Assembly (NCBI GenBank): GCA_036336695.1
Contig: JAYZFQ010000141.1
Location: 1-47,729 of the forward strand
Source: GCA-2729515 sp036336695
GTDB taxonomy: Bacteria > Myxococcota_A > UBA9160 > SMWR01
DNA: 47,729 nucleotides
Reading direction: 5' to 3'
This document shows positions 14,751 to 23,012 of the stretch, piece by piece. Numbering within the stretch: the stretch's first letter is position 1; each line of letters starts with the position of its first letter. A program made the position numbers and the translations under genes. The notes under the pieces are model-generated. The model had not been told where the DNA came from. It made no database searches and saw only the letters and a program-made list of their open reading frames with translations.

Positions 14751-16313
14751 ATGCGCCCCTCGCTTTTCCGGCTGGCCTGCGTCGCCGCATTGCTGATCCC
14801 GATTGCCCCCGTGGCCTTCGCCTACCCCCTCGACGGCTACGAGCACACCGGGATCTACCGACTCGAAGCCCAGCGTCTGGTCCAGACCGGCAAGGCCAAG
14901 GGCAAGAAGCGCCCGCCCGGCGAGTTGCTGCCGATGAAGGACGTCCAGCTCCGGCTGCTGAACCACCGGAACCTGGAACTCCCGCCGCCCGACCCGAAGC
15001 TCACGGCTGCGGTGAAGCGGCTGCTCGGGCCGGACGCGGACCGCTACGGCGTTTCGCTCCTCGACCTCTCCGACCTGAACGCACCGCGGTACGCCGAAGT
15101 CAACGGTCTGCAGCGCCAGAATCCCGGCAGCGTCGGCAAGATCCTGGTGGCGCTCGGGATCTTCCAGGCCCTTGCCGACATGTACCCCGACGACATCAAG
15201 GCGCGCGAACGCATCCTGCGCACGACGATCATCACCGCAGACATCTACAGCGTCTACGACCACCACACCGTGTTCAAGCACGACCCCAAGACGGGACGGA
15301 TGTGGCGGGAACCGATCAAACAGGGCGACCAGGCGACCCTCTGGACCTACCTCGACTGGATGATGTCTCCGAGTTCCAACTCGGCGGCCGGCATGCTCGA
15401 GAAGCAGCTGATCTTGATGAAGCACTTCGGGAAGGCCTACCCGCCGTCTCCCGAAGAGGAGGCACGCTTCTTCGAGGAGACGAACTACAACTCCCGGGGC
15501 AAGATCTTCGCCTCGGCCATCCAGGACCCGGTAACGCGCAACGGTCTCGACCTGCGGTACCTCCGCCAGGGCAGCTTCTTCACCCGCCAGGGCAAGAAGC
15601 GCGTCGCCGGGACCAGCAGCTACGCAACGCCGCGGGAACTGACCCTGTTCATGCTCAAGATGGAACAGGGGAAACTCGTCGACGAGTGGTCGAGCCTAGA
15701 AATCAAGCGGCTCATGTACATCACCGAGCGCCGGATCCGTTACGGCTCTTCCGGCGCGCTACGCCAGTCGGCGGTCTACTTCAAGTCCGGCTCGCTCTAC
15801 AGCTGCATGCCGGAACCGGGGTTTACCTGCAAGAAGTATCACGGCAACAAGCGCAACTACATGAACTCCATTGCGATGATCGAGTCGCCTGCCGGACAGA
15901 CCCGACTCTACTACCTCGTGTCGGTCCTCTCGAACGTGCTGCGCAAGAACTCCGCCCAGGATCATCGGGACCTGGCCCGCGCAATCCAGGCGCGTCTGCT
16001 CGCCGACCACCCCGCCAAGGCAACCGGCCCGGGACAACTCCCCGCATCGGCCACCTTCGGAGAAGATTTCATCGGCTACGCGGAAGAACGCCGCGCCATC
16101 CAGTTGAAATTCGACACCCAGGAATCCCTGATCGACCTCGGGTACCAGATCGGTGAAATCGACGGGGTGATCGGCCGGGGAACGCGCAAGGCGATTCGAG
16201 AGTTCCAGAAGTCCCAGGGCCTCAAGGTGACGGGGCAACCCTCGGAGGCCCTGCTCAAGAAGATGCAGCAGGTTGCCCAGCAGAAGGGCCTGGCGCGGCC
16301 GGGGGCGAACTAG
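14751..16313 (+). CDS. Secreted beta-lactamase/PBP-fold protein with peptidoglycan-binding domain
   Basis: A 520-residue exported protein. A signal peptide covers residues 1-24 (cleavage near 'AFA-YPL'). The middle domain has all three serine penicillin-recognising motifs: SxxK at S127-K130 ('GSVGK'), SxN at S208-N210 ('PSSNSAAG') and KSG at K345-G347 ('FKSGSLYS'). The C-terminal about 70 residues ('LGYQIGEIDGVIGRGTRKAI') are a peptidoglycan-binding type 1 repeat. It probably hydrolyses or transfers on cell-wall peptides in the periplasm; resistance to beta-lactams is not implied. The ATG with GGAGG gives a clean signal peptide, so the longer upstream frame is not used. The stop overlaps the convergent phosphatase stop. 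Confidence 0.88.
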   Translation: MRPSLFRLACVAALLIPIAPVAFAYPLDGYEHTGIYRLEAQRLVQTGKAKGKKRPPGELLPMKDVQLRLLNHRNLELPPPDPKLTAAVKRLLGPDADRYGVSLLDLSDLNAPRYAEVNGLQRQNPGSVGKILVALGIFQALADMYPDDIKARERILRTTIITADIYSVYDHHTVFKHDPKTGRMWREPIKQGDQATLWTYLDWMMSPSSNSAAGMLEKQLILMKHFGKAYPPSPEEEARFFEETNYNSRGKIFASAIQDPVTRNGLDLRYLRQGSFFTRQGKKRVAGTSSYATPRELTLFMLKMEQGKLVDEWSSLEIKRLMYITERRIRYGSSGALRQSAVYFKSGSLYSCMPEPGFTCKKYHGNKRNYMNSIAMIESPAGQTRLYYLVSVLSNVLRKNSAQDHRDLARAIQARLLADHPAKATGPGQLPASATFGEDFIGYAEERRAIQLKFDTQESLIDLGYQIGEIDGVIGRGTRKAIREFQKSQGLKVTGQPSEALLKKMQQVAQQKGLARPGAN

Positions 16314-16927
16314 GAGTCCAGGCCCGCGAGGCTTGACCAGTCTGCGGGGGTCAGCGAGCCCACGTATTCCGCACGTCCGTTGGCCGTATTGAATACGTGA
16401 GCGATTCCCTCGGGTCTCGTCTTCAACCCAAAGCTATAGAGCAATGTTCCCGTGTGGGTGATCAGCACGGTGTTGCCTCCCGACGGCGGAGGCGTGGCGA
16501 GCATTTCGCGCACCGTTCCGCCGCGCTCGGAACGCTCCGGGACGGAAAGCGTGTCCCACACCGAGAGAACCTCCGATTCGGTCACGCGGCCGAAGGCGAG
16601 GCGGCCCGTCTCGAGACAGCGGCAGTACGGACTGGAAAGAACCTGGCCTACGGGAATCCCGAGGCGCGCGAAGGCTTTGCCGATCGACCGCGCCTGGGCA
16701 CGACCCTCCTCGGAAAGCACGCGTTGGGTCGAGCAGTCGCGCAGGTTGAAAGTCTCCCGGTCGGGCGCGACGTGCTCGGTCGAAGCATGGCGCATGAGCA
16801 CCACGTAGCCGCCGCCCTTGAGCGCTTCGACCAGTTCGGACCCTTCGAGCTTGGGCTCGAGGGCCTGCTGTGCCCCCGCGGCAGAAGCCGAGAACGCCAA
16901 AAGAGAGACAATCAGGAGTCGCCGCAT
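16310..16927 (-). CDS. Exported histidine phosphatase family protein
   Basis: A 205-residue protein with a signal peptide (about 1-19, 'SASAAGAQQ'). It shows the histidine phosphatase motif as 'LMRHAST' (RHA in place of RHG) and the second histidine in 'VLITHTGTLLYS'. 'SSPYCRCLETGRLAFG' is the conserved segment holding the second arginine. It is probably a periplasmic phosphomonoesterase. There is no Shine-Dalgarno; a TAGCCT lies 9 nt upstream of the ATG. Gene neighbours on the same strand are the YkgJ-type and TPR genes 58 bases upstream. Confidence 0.87.
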   Translation of the reverse strand: MRRLLIVSLLAFSASAAGAQQALEPKLEGSELVEALKGGGYVVLMRHASTEHVAPDRETFNLRDCSTQRVLSEEGRAQARSIGKAFARLGIPVGQVLSSPYCRCLETGRLAFGRVTESEVLSVWDTLSVPERSERGGTVREMLATPPPSGGNTVLITHTGTLLYSFGLKTRPEGIAHVFNTANGRAEYVGSLTPADWSSLAGLDS

Positions 16928-16985
16928 GCGTGCCGCAGGCTAACACGGGGGTTCCGGCCCCGCTCGGCAACACGCCGGAGAGCGG

Positions 16986-17582
16986 TCAGCTGTCCGACCG
17001 ACCGCGAAACGCCGCCGCACGAGACCCGAAACGAGCGAGCTTCCAACGCCGGAAAGCGAGCACCAGCCGACGCACCTGCCTTTCGAGCCAGGGCAAGCGC
17101 CGCGTTTCGACCGCTTGTCCGCCGCGCCGGATCTCGACGCGGTCCCCGCCGACCCGGTGCTCCTCGCCATCCGGCAGCAAGACCCGGTAGGGACGATCTG
17201 CATCGAGAGTGTCGGCGGCATCCGTGATGCGCACGGGAAGCGAGGCCCGGAAGGTTTCTGCAATCTGGCGGAGTCGTTCCGAACGCTCGAACGCTCCGGG
17301 TTCGGCCTGGCGGATCGCGAGCCAGGAACCCGCGCCTGCGTTCATCAGATCGACGACGGCGCCGAGTCGATCCGGTCGGTCGGCAGCTTCCAGCCCACCC
17401 TTCAGCCAGAGACAACGATAGGCCCTGCAGATCCCGGGCCGGGTCGCGTGAATGCCGCAACCCCCGCCTCGACGCTGGTGGATGCACGGATCACCGCCGA
17501 GCTTTCCGATCTCGTCGACACGCAGGACGCGGCAGCACAGCGAACAAGACCCACAGGCGCGCGCGTCCGGCTCCGCGGTCAC
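16986..17582 (-). CDS. YkgJ family cysteine-cluster protein
   Basis: A 198-residue protein of the YkgJ/zinc-or-iron-chelating family. The N-terminal half holds the cysteine set 'CGSCSLCCR' (residues 10-18), then 'DPCIHQRRGGGCGIHATRPGICRAYRC'-type spacing (given here only as the pattern C-x-H, C-x-IH, RPxxCRxYxC). These bind Fe-S or zinc; some relatives are thought to modify proteins. The GTG start is in a GTGA overlap with the upstream TPR lipoprotein gene. The C-terminal half is basic and unremarkable. Confidence 0.85.
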   Translation of the reverse strand: MTAEPDARACGSCSLCCRVLRVDEIGKLGGDPCIHQRRGGGCGIHATRPGICRAYRCLWLKGGLEAADRPDRLGAVVDLMNAGAGSWLAIRQAEPGAFERSERLRQIAETFRASLPVRITDAADTLDADRPYRVLLPDGEEHRVGGDRVEIRRGGQAVETRRLPWLERQVRRLVLAFRRWKLARFGSRAAAFRGRSDS

Positions 17583-18490
17583 GGGGCACCACCAGAGTCG
17601 GCGAGCGAGTCGACCGGCTCGAGGCGTGCCTCCGTCATACGCGTCTCGATGTGGTCGGGACCCAGGGTGCGTTTGAATACTGCGAGGGCGCCCTGGTAAA
17701 GGGTTCGAGCTTCGACCAGCTTATCCTGACGAACATAGAGATCCGCCAGACCCCGCGCATAGATCGCGGCATTTGGAGAATTCTCTCCGCCCAGCTGCCG
17801 TGCCACCGTCATCGCCTGACGGTGCTGGCGCTCGGCAATGACGAACCGGCCCGTTTCCTGGTACAGCAGACCGAGATTGTTCTGAATGGTGGCGACGCGC
17901 AGCGCATAGCGATTGCCGTGCTCCCCGTAGATCGCTGCAGCCTCGAGCAGGTTGGCCTCCGCCAGGTCGTGCTTCCCGAGGTGGCGCTGCACTTCGGCCA
18001 GCTGAACGATGCCTTCGGCCGTCTCGGGAGCGGCCGGATCGAGGTGTTCGAGTCGAAGCTGAGCGCACTCGATAAAAGCGGCCTCCGCCTCGAGCAGTTC
18101 GCCTTGCATCACCCGAAGAAGACCCAGGCTCTCGAGCACGTCGGCGAGCAGTTCCGGCTGGGGCGGTGACGCACGCCTCGCGCCGTCCCGGGCAGCGACG
18201 AGCAGCGGCTCGGCTTCATCGACCTTGCCCTGCCGGCGCAAGGCTTCTCCGAGCGCCAGCTCCGACCGGACAAGGCGCGGATCCTGCGCGGGAAACGCCG
18301 CTCGCGCCTTGAGCAGGGCCTCGCGAAAATACAACGCCGACGCGTCGGAGTTGCCCTCGCTCCAGCGGGATCCGCTTGCGTAGAGCCGCTCCCACGCCTC
18401 GGCATTCGATTCCGTGTCGTTCACCGGAGCGGGCGCCGCACAGGCGACGAACCACAGACCGGTGCAAAGAGCCGCGAGCTTGGACCGCAT
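17579..18490 (-). CDS. TPR-repeat lipoprotein
   Basis: A 303-residue lipoprotein with signal peptide and lipobox 'FVAC' (C17). The rest is made of tetratricopeptide repeats, such as 'RSELALGEALRRQGKVDEAE' and 'NNLGLLYQETGRFVIAERQH', in the kinesin-light-chain-like style with repeated 'LA..Y..QG....A..L'. It is likely a periplasm- or outer-membrane-facing adaptor. ATG 18490 was chosen over 18643 because it gives the signal peptide. It is coupled to the downstream YkgJ-type gene, and divergent from the NDUFA9-like gene. Confidence 0.85.
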   Translation of the reverse strand: MRSKLAALCTGLWFVACAAPAPVNDTESNAEAWERLYASGSRWSEGNSDASALYFREALLKARAAFPAQDPRLVRSELALGEALRRQGKVDEAEPLLVAARDGARRASPPQPELLADVLESLGLLRVMQGELLEAEAAFIECAQLRLEHLDPAAPETAEGIVQLAEVQRHLGKHDLAEANLLEAAAIYGEHGNRYALRVATIQNNLGLLYQETGRFVIAERQHRQAMTVARQLGGENSPNAAIYARGLADLYVRQDKLVEARTLYQGALAVFKRTLGPDHIETRMTEARLEPVDSLADSGGAP

Positions 18491-18574
18491 CGATGGTCCC
18501 CTGGAGTTGCCGGACCCAGCCGGCCAGCCGACATGGAACCCGCGCACGCGGCCCGAGTCAATGAGAAGGCGTGG

Positions 18575-18580
18575 TATGCT
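18575..18580 (+). promoter_or_regulatory. Candidate -10 element for the NDUFA9-like gene
   Basis: TATGCT at 18575-18580 precedes AAGGAG (18592-18597) and a TTG start at 18603. A transcript beginning about 7 bases after the hexamer would include the ribosome-binding site but not the upstream ATG at 18576, which lies inside the hexamer. This supports the TTG start. Confidence 0.4.
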
Positions 18581-18602
18581 CGCCGCGCCCGAAGGAGTTC
18601 GT

Positions 18603-19529
18603 TTGCCTCCGGAAACCGGATCTCTCGTCGTCACCGGGGCCAACGGCCACCTGGGCCAACGACTCCTGCGGCGCCTTTCCGGACAGCGATCGCTCCGGGC
18701 GATCGTCCGCTCGCAACGCGCTGCTGACCAGATCCGTGCGATGGCGCTCTCCCCTCCTCCGACCGTGTCGATCCTCGACTACGCAGACACACCGACTCTT
18801 ACCCAGGCTCTTCAAGGCTGCACCCATGCCGTGCACCTGGTGGGGATCCTGAAGGAAAACGCCACGAGCCGCTACGAAGACGCGCACGAACGCTCGACAC
18901 GCGCACTCGCCGACGCAGCAGGGGCTGCCGGCCTGGAAAGGGTCGTCTACCTCAGCATCGTGGGTTCGCAGCCCGACGCGGACAACGCCTGCCTGGCCTC
19001 CAAGGGGCGGGCCGAGGAGATCCTGCTCTCCGCAGCGACCCCGGCCCTCATCCTCCGCGTCCCGATGGTGTTGGGCGAAGGCGACTACGCCTCGCGCGCG
19101 CTGTTTCGTCGCGCGCGCGCCCGGGCAGCCTGGCTGACCCGCGGCGGTACCCGCCGCGAACAACCCGTGTATGCCGAGGACGTCGTCGAAGCCATCGTCG
19201 CCGGCATCGCTAGCGCAGATCTCGACAACGTCTGCATCGACCTCGCGGGCCCAGAGTCGCTGCCCCACCGACAACTCGTGGCCCGGGCTGCCACGGCCGC
19301 AGGTCTGCCGGGACCGCGTGTCGTTCCCCTGCCCTACGCGGTGAGCTGTGGCGTCGCGTGGGCATTCGAGCGTTTCCTGGCGAACCCGCCGATCACTCGG
19401 CCCATGCTCGGCGTTCTCGACCACGAAGATACCGTCGACACGCGCACTGCGCGCGAACGGCTCGGCATCGAACTCACCCCCCTCGATGAGATGCTGCGTC
19501 GATGCATGGATCCAGAGAGCGAACGATGA
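18603..19529 (+). CDS. NAD(P)-binding protein, complex I NDUFA9-like
   Basis: A 308-residue atypical SDR with Rossmann motif 'VVTGANGHLGQRLL' close to the start. 'HAVHLVGILKEN' followed by 'SIVGSQPDADNACLASKGRAEEILL' and 'RVPMVLGEGDYASRAL' match the NDUFA9/NAD(P)H-binding group, where the active-site Tyr is often missing, as it seems to be here. TTG 18603 with AAGGAG is preferred to ATG 18576. Its TGA overlaps the ATG of the membrane protein gene. It may act in quinone or lipid metabolism; substrate unknown. Confidence 0.8.
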   Translation: MPPETGSLVVTGANGHLGQRLLRRLSGQRSLRAIVRSQRAADQIRAMALSPPPTVSILDYADTPTLTQALQGCTHAVHLVGILKENATSRYEDAHERSTRALADAAGAAGLERVVYLSIVGSQPDADNACLASKGRAEEILLSAATPALILRVPMVLGEGDYASRALFRRARARAAWLTRGGTRREQPVYAEDVVEAIVAGIASADLDNVCIDLAGPESLPHRQLVARAATAAGLPGPRVVPLPYAVSCGVAWAFERFLANPPITRPMLGVLDHEDTVDTRTARERLGIELTPLDEMLRRCMDPESER

Positions 19530-20485
19530 CCAGCAAAGCGCGGAGGTTCGGAATCTGGAAGCGGACGATCCCGTGGATCATCACCCTCGCCTGCTTTACC
19601 TACCTGTACTTCCGCATCGACGGCGCCGCGGCGAGAGAAGGCTCGAGCGCGATTCCTTACCTGGCAAGCGTCTTCGCGAACGTGAGTTGGGTGCAGTGGC
19701 TCGCACTCATGCTTCCGTACTCCGTCTTCTTCTTCCTCGTCGACTCACTCGTCGTGTGGCGAATCATCAACTGGTTCAACACCCGCGTGCGGTACCGGGA
19801 CATCCTCCCGATCCGCGGCAGCGCCTACATCATCTCGATCCTCAACGAGCAGGCGGGCAAGGGTGTGATGGCGATCTACCTGAATCGGCGCGACGGCGTT
19901 CCCGGTTGGCAGGTCGGCTCGAGCATGCTTTTCATCATGTTTTGCGAGTTCTATTACCTGCTGTTCTGGGCGAACGTGGGCTACGCGCTTCAGGGCGATG
20001 CACTGCCACCCCAATTCGGCTTGATTCCCTGGGTGAGCCTCGGCGCAGCCGCGTTCTTTGCGCTCTGGATCCTGTACTTTCGCGGTTCACTCGCGGCTGG
20101 GAGCGGACTTCGCGACCGCCAGATCCTCCACGCCTTCCGCCAGGCCCGGTGGTGGCAGTACGCGGTGATCATCTTGATCCGGTCACCGGCCCTGCTCGCA
20201 GCCGTCGTCGTCTACACCCTGGCACTGCGCCTCTTCGGCCTGCCGGCGGATTTTCTCTCCACGCTCGGCTACCTGCCCCTGATTTTCTTCGGCGCCGCCG
20301 TCCCCACCCCCATGCGCGCCGTGGCCATCACCCTCTGGTCGTTCCTCTACCCGGAAAACCCCGCCCAGGCGACTGCCTTCGGTCTCGTACAACACAATTT
20401 CTTCATCTTCTTCAACGCGTCGATCGGCCTGCTCTTCCTCAAACGGGCGAACCGGGATCTGTTCGGGACCGCAGAACGCGCCTGA
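19526..20485 (+). CDS. Polytopic membrane protein, possibly lysylphosphatidylglycerol-synthase TM type
   Basis: A 319-residue integral membrane protein with about seven or eight hydrophobic segments. 'NEQAGKGVMAIYLNRRDGVPGW' lies in a loop, and 'VPTPMRAVAITLW' near the C-terminus recalls the AglD/UPF0104 (LPG synthase TM) family; this assignment is tentative. It is translationally coupled (ATGA) to the NDUFA9-like gene. Its 3' end overlaps the convergent CDP-alcohol phosphatidyltransferase gene by 47 bases. The setting hints at lipid or polyprenyl-linked work, but I do not assign a function. Confidence 0.6.
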   Translation: MTSKARRFGIWKRTIPWIITLACFTYLYFRIDGAAAREGSSAIPYLASVFANVSWVQWLALMLPYSVFFFLVDSLVVWRIINWFNTRVRYRDILPIRGSAYIISILNEQAGKGVMAIYLNRRDGVPGWQVGSSMLFIMFCEFYYLLFWANVGYALQGDALPPQFGLIPWVSLGAAAFFALWILYFRGSLAAGSGLRDRQILHAFRQARWWQYAVIILIRSPALLAAVVVYTLALRLFGLPADFLSTLGYLPLIFFGAAVPTPMRAVAITLWSFLYPENPAQATAFGLVQHNFFIFFNASIGLLFLKRANRDLFGTAERA

Positions 20486-20990
20486 GCCGGTCGGCCATCG
20501 AAATCCCCGTCGTCCCGACGAGCAACCAGCCCAGGGCCGAGACGAGGGCCGCACCGGGCCATTCGAGACCCAGCGCATCCCGTACGATCGGAACCGCGAC
20601 GATTGCGTAGTAGGCGATCCCGTTCCAGCGTCCGAGGGCACTCGGACGCAGCGACCGCCGCGCCGGGTTGCCCGAATCGGCCGCGTACTGGACGAAGGCC
20701 ACGGCGATCATCGCCGGAAGCACTGCGGGCAGCGCACCGGAAACCGCCAGCGCCGCCGTGCCCGCACACACGAAGGTCGCGTCGACGGCGTGGTCGATGA
20801 ACCCGCCGAACGGCGTGACCTGCGCAAAGCGCCGGGCAACCCAACCGTCGGCGATGTCGGTCCCGACGGCGAAGAAGAAGACCCCCGAGGCAAACAAGGG
20901 GCGTTCGGCATGTATCGCGGCAACCAGAACCGGTGCGGCGAAGAGACGCAGCGCCGTCAGACCGTTCGCCCACGTCAGGCTGCGCTTCAT
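20439..20990 (-). CDS. CDP-alcohol phosphatidyltransferase family protein
   Basis: A 183-residue membrane enzyme that joins a CDP-linked lipid to an alcohol. The family motif D-x2-DG-x2-AR-x8-G-x3-D-x3-D is complete in 'DIADGWVARR' followed by 'GGFIDHAVD'. About five membrane segments are visible. The ATG at 20990 has GGAAGGAG upstream. The acceptor alcohol cannot be read from sequence; PgsA- and CDP-archaeol-like enzymes share this fold. The gene is a single unit, facing the cytochrome c gene (divergent) and converging on the membrane protein gene. Confidence 0.87.
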   Translation of the reverse strand: MKRSLTWANGLTALRLFAAPVLVAAIHAERPLFASGVFFFAVGTDIADGWVARRFAQVTPFGGFIDHAVDATFVCAGTAALAVSGALPAVLPAMIAVAFVQYAADSGNPARRSLRPSALGRWNGIAYYAIVAVPIVRDALGLEWPGAALVSALGWLLVGTTGISMADRLRRVLRSRTDPGSPV

Positions 20991-21034
20991 GGGAAGGAGA
21001 CGGTACCCGCGCAGGCGCTAACCTGCACCGGACC

Positions 21035-21358
21035 ATGCGACACACCGCGATCGGACTCATCGCCCTGCTTGCCCTGGCGTGCTCGGACACCCGGGGTCCG
21101 CAAACCGCCGTGCAACGCGGCGAGAGGATCTACCGCAGCGCCTGCACGACCTGCCACGCGCTCGATCCCAACGAGGCGGGAGTCCTCGGACCGGCGATCG
21201 CCGGCGCGTCCCTCGAACTCCTGGAAGCAAAGGTCGTCCGCGGCGAATATCCGCCGGGCTACACGCCGGAGCGCACGACGAAGCAAATGCCCGCCCTGCC
21301 CCACCTCAAGGACTACATCGCAGACCTCGCGGCCTACCTCGACTCGGTCAAGCGCTAG
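21035..21358 (+). CDS. Lipoprotein cytochrome c (PuuD-partner type)
   Basis: A 107-residue exported c-type cytochrome. The signal peptide ends in a lipobox-like 'LALAC' (C16), so it is probably membrane-tethered. The heme site is C37-T-T-C40-H41, and M85 in 'TKQMPALP' is a good distal ligand. The longer upstream reading frame is not used, since ATG 21035 gives the signal sequence. The stop overlaps that of the convergent PuuD-like gene by four bases. Some PuuD proteins have just such a cytochrome c domain fused at their C-terminus, so the two products may work together. Confidence 0.88.
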   Translation: MRHTAIGLIALLALACSDTRGPQTAVQRGERIYRSACTTCHALDPNEAGVLGPAIAGASLELLEAKVVRGEYPPGYTPERTTKQMPALPHLKDYIADLAAYLDSVKR

Positions 21359-22059
21359 ACCAGGAACACCTGGGCGAGCAGCAACACCGCGGTCAGGGCC
21401 AGACCCCCGTGAATCGTGCCCGAGACCGTGGTGAGCGGCTTCTGGGTTCCCGCACCCGGCCCGATCAGGCCGTTGATCTCGACCAGGCCGATGATGATGA
21501 TCGCCGCTGTCCAGTAGGTCATCACGTGGTGCCCGACATCGGCTCCCTGTGCGAGGGAGGGCAGGTGACTCGCTGCGGCCATGAAGAAGAGCATCGGAAT
21601 CGAGAACAGGGTGTTGGTGCGCGACGCCATTCCGGCCCGACCCCCTGCCCCAGCCGCAGCCGGATTCGGCTCTCCGCCGCCCGCCACGTTCTCCGCATTG
21701 GCAATGACAATCTTCTGGGCGGGCCAGATCACCAGCCACACGTTCAGGAACATCAGCGTGCCCATCAGCGCCCCTGTGAGGATCCGGGTCATGTAGCCCG
21801 AGTCGAGGAGCATGCCGGCGTGGAGCTTGAGCCCGAGCATGAGAAGACCAGTCAGGAAGGTGAACATGGCGCCCCAGCGGAACCACCAGAGCGCGAGCGG
21901 CAGCAGGCCCCGGGTCATCGCGCTCTTGGCGGTGCCACCGAGTTCCGTGCCGAAGAAGGGGGTCTGGATGAAGTTGAAGTAATAGAGGACACCGATCCAG
22001 GTGATGCCCGCCAGGTAATGGAACCAGCGAAGTAGGAACTCGGTAATCTCCACGATCAT
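21355..22059 (-). CDS. PuuD-like urate hydroxylase membrane domain
   Basis: A 234-residue polytopic protein matching the membrane domain of urate hydroxylase PuuD. 'RWFHYLAGITWIGVLYYFNF' at the N-terminus, 'LTGLLMLGLKL', 'FLNVWLVIWPAQKIVIAN' and 'NTLFSIPMLFFMAAASHLP' are shared features, with about six or seven helices and several histidines. Full PuuD carries a C-terminal cytochrome c domain; here it is absent and a separate cytochrome c gene converges on this one. Urate as substrate is inferred from family only. The start may be ATG 22059, or GTG 22053, which is better spaced from GGGAGG. A TAGACT lies further upstream. Confidence 0.8.
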   Translation of the reverse strand: MIVEITEFLLRWFHYLAGITWIGVLYYFNFIQTPFFGTELGGTAKSAMTRGLLPLALWWFRWGAMFTFLTGLLMLGLKLHAGMLLDSGYMTRILTGALMGTLMFLNVWLVIWPAQKIVIANAENVAGGGEPNPAAAGAGGRAGMASRTNTLFSIPMLFFMAAASHLPSLAQGADVGHHVMTYWTAAIIIIGLVEINGLIGPGAGTQKPLTTVSGTIHGGLALTAVLLLAQVFLV

Positions 22060-22108
22060 CCCTCCCAGTTGAAGCTGCGGAAGTCTAGGTCAATCCCGTC
22101 CGGTTGGG

Positions 22109-23011
22109 TCATTTTTTGCCCACCGCCCAGCGCGGTACCCGCGTGGCGATCCGACCCCAGCCCAGGTCCTCAAACAGCGTCTCCACCTCCTCGCGGTGGG
22201 CACCCGACCAGTGCATTTCGCGCAGCAGCGCGCGCAGACCCGGAACGTCGCGCACCAGGGTGGCCAACCTGCGGGTGTGCAACGCTCGTTCCCGGTGGGT
22301 ATCCACCAACCCCGCCGCTCGCTTCGCACCGCGAACGGGCACACCGCTCCACTTCGCGGGGTCAGCCGGCACGCGTTCGATGCGGCCGAAGGCGCGCAGT
22401 GCGGCAGCCGCCGTCTTGGCCCCCACACCCGGGACTCCGGGCAGGTTGTCGACCGCGTCTCCCACGAGACCGAGGTAATCGGGGATCTGCGCCGGGTCCA
22501 CCCCGAAGCGCTCGCGCACCCCGTCCGCATCGCATTCACACTGGCGGGCCATGTCCCAGAGCGTGACGCGGCCGTCCTCACGGACGAGCTGCGCCAGGTC
22601 CTTGTCCGTCGTCACGATGCGGACGCTCGCTCCGCGTCGCAGCAGTTGCGCGGTCCACGTCGCAATCACGTCATCTGCTTCGTACCCCTCCACCTCCAGC
22701 GCCGGCACTCCGAGGGCGCGTGTCGCTTCGGTGCAGAGGTCCCACTGGGGCTCCAGGTCGTCGGGCGTTTCGCCCCGCTGGGCCTTGTAGTCGGGAAACT
22801 CCTCGTTCCGGAAACTCTCCATTGCGAAGTCGAAGGCGACGGCCAGGTGCGTGGGCTGATGCTCGGCGAGGTACTTGAGCAGCGTGTTCGTGTACCCGTA
22901 GGCCGCGTTGGTAGGGGTTCCATCCGGCGCGTGCATCTCGGGCAACGAGTAGTACGCACGGAAGACCCAGACGGGGCCGTCGATCAAGTGGACCAGGGGA
23001 CCGGCAGTCAC
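22109..23011 (-). CDS. Stand-alone 5'-3' exonuclease (PolA N-domain type)
   Basis: A 300-residue FEN-like nuclease equal to the N-terminal domain of DNA polymerase I but without polymerase. Metal-site acidic residues are in 'LIDGPVWVFRAYY', 'AFDFAMESFRNEEFPDYKAQR', 'EGYEADDVIAT' and 'VTTDKDLAQLV'. The helix-hairpin-helix 'VGDAVDNLPGVPGVGAKTA' binds DNA. It probably removes RNA primers or flaps. The GTG start lies one base after the proS stop, so the gene ends an operon of FIST, aminotransferase and proS. Confidence 0.92.
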   Translation of the reverse strand: MTAGPLVHLIDGPVWVFRAYYSLPEMHAPDGTPTNAAYGYTNTLLKYLAEHQPTHLAVAFDFAMESFRNEEFPDYKAQRGETPDDLEPQWDLCTEATRALGVPALEVEGYEADDVIATWTAQLLRRGASVRIVTTDKDLAQLVREDGRVTLWDMARQCECDADGVRERFGVDPAQIPDYLGLVGDAVDNLPGVPGVGAKTAAAALRAFGRIERVPADPAKWSGVPVRGAKRAAGLVDTHRERALHTRRLATLVRDVPGLRALLREMHWSGAHREEVETLFEDLGWGRIATRVPRWAVGKK

Positions 23012-23012
23012 G

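Noticed and set aside
18576..18602. ATG 18576 as start of the NDUFA9-like gene
   Set aside because: It lies inside a TATGCT hexamer that looks like the -10 element, while TTG 18603 has AAGGAG at good spacing.
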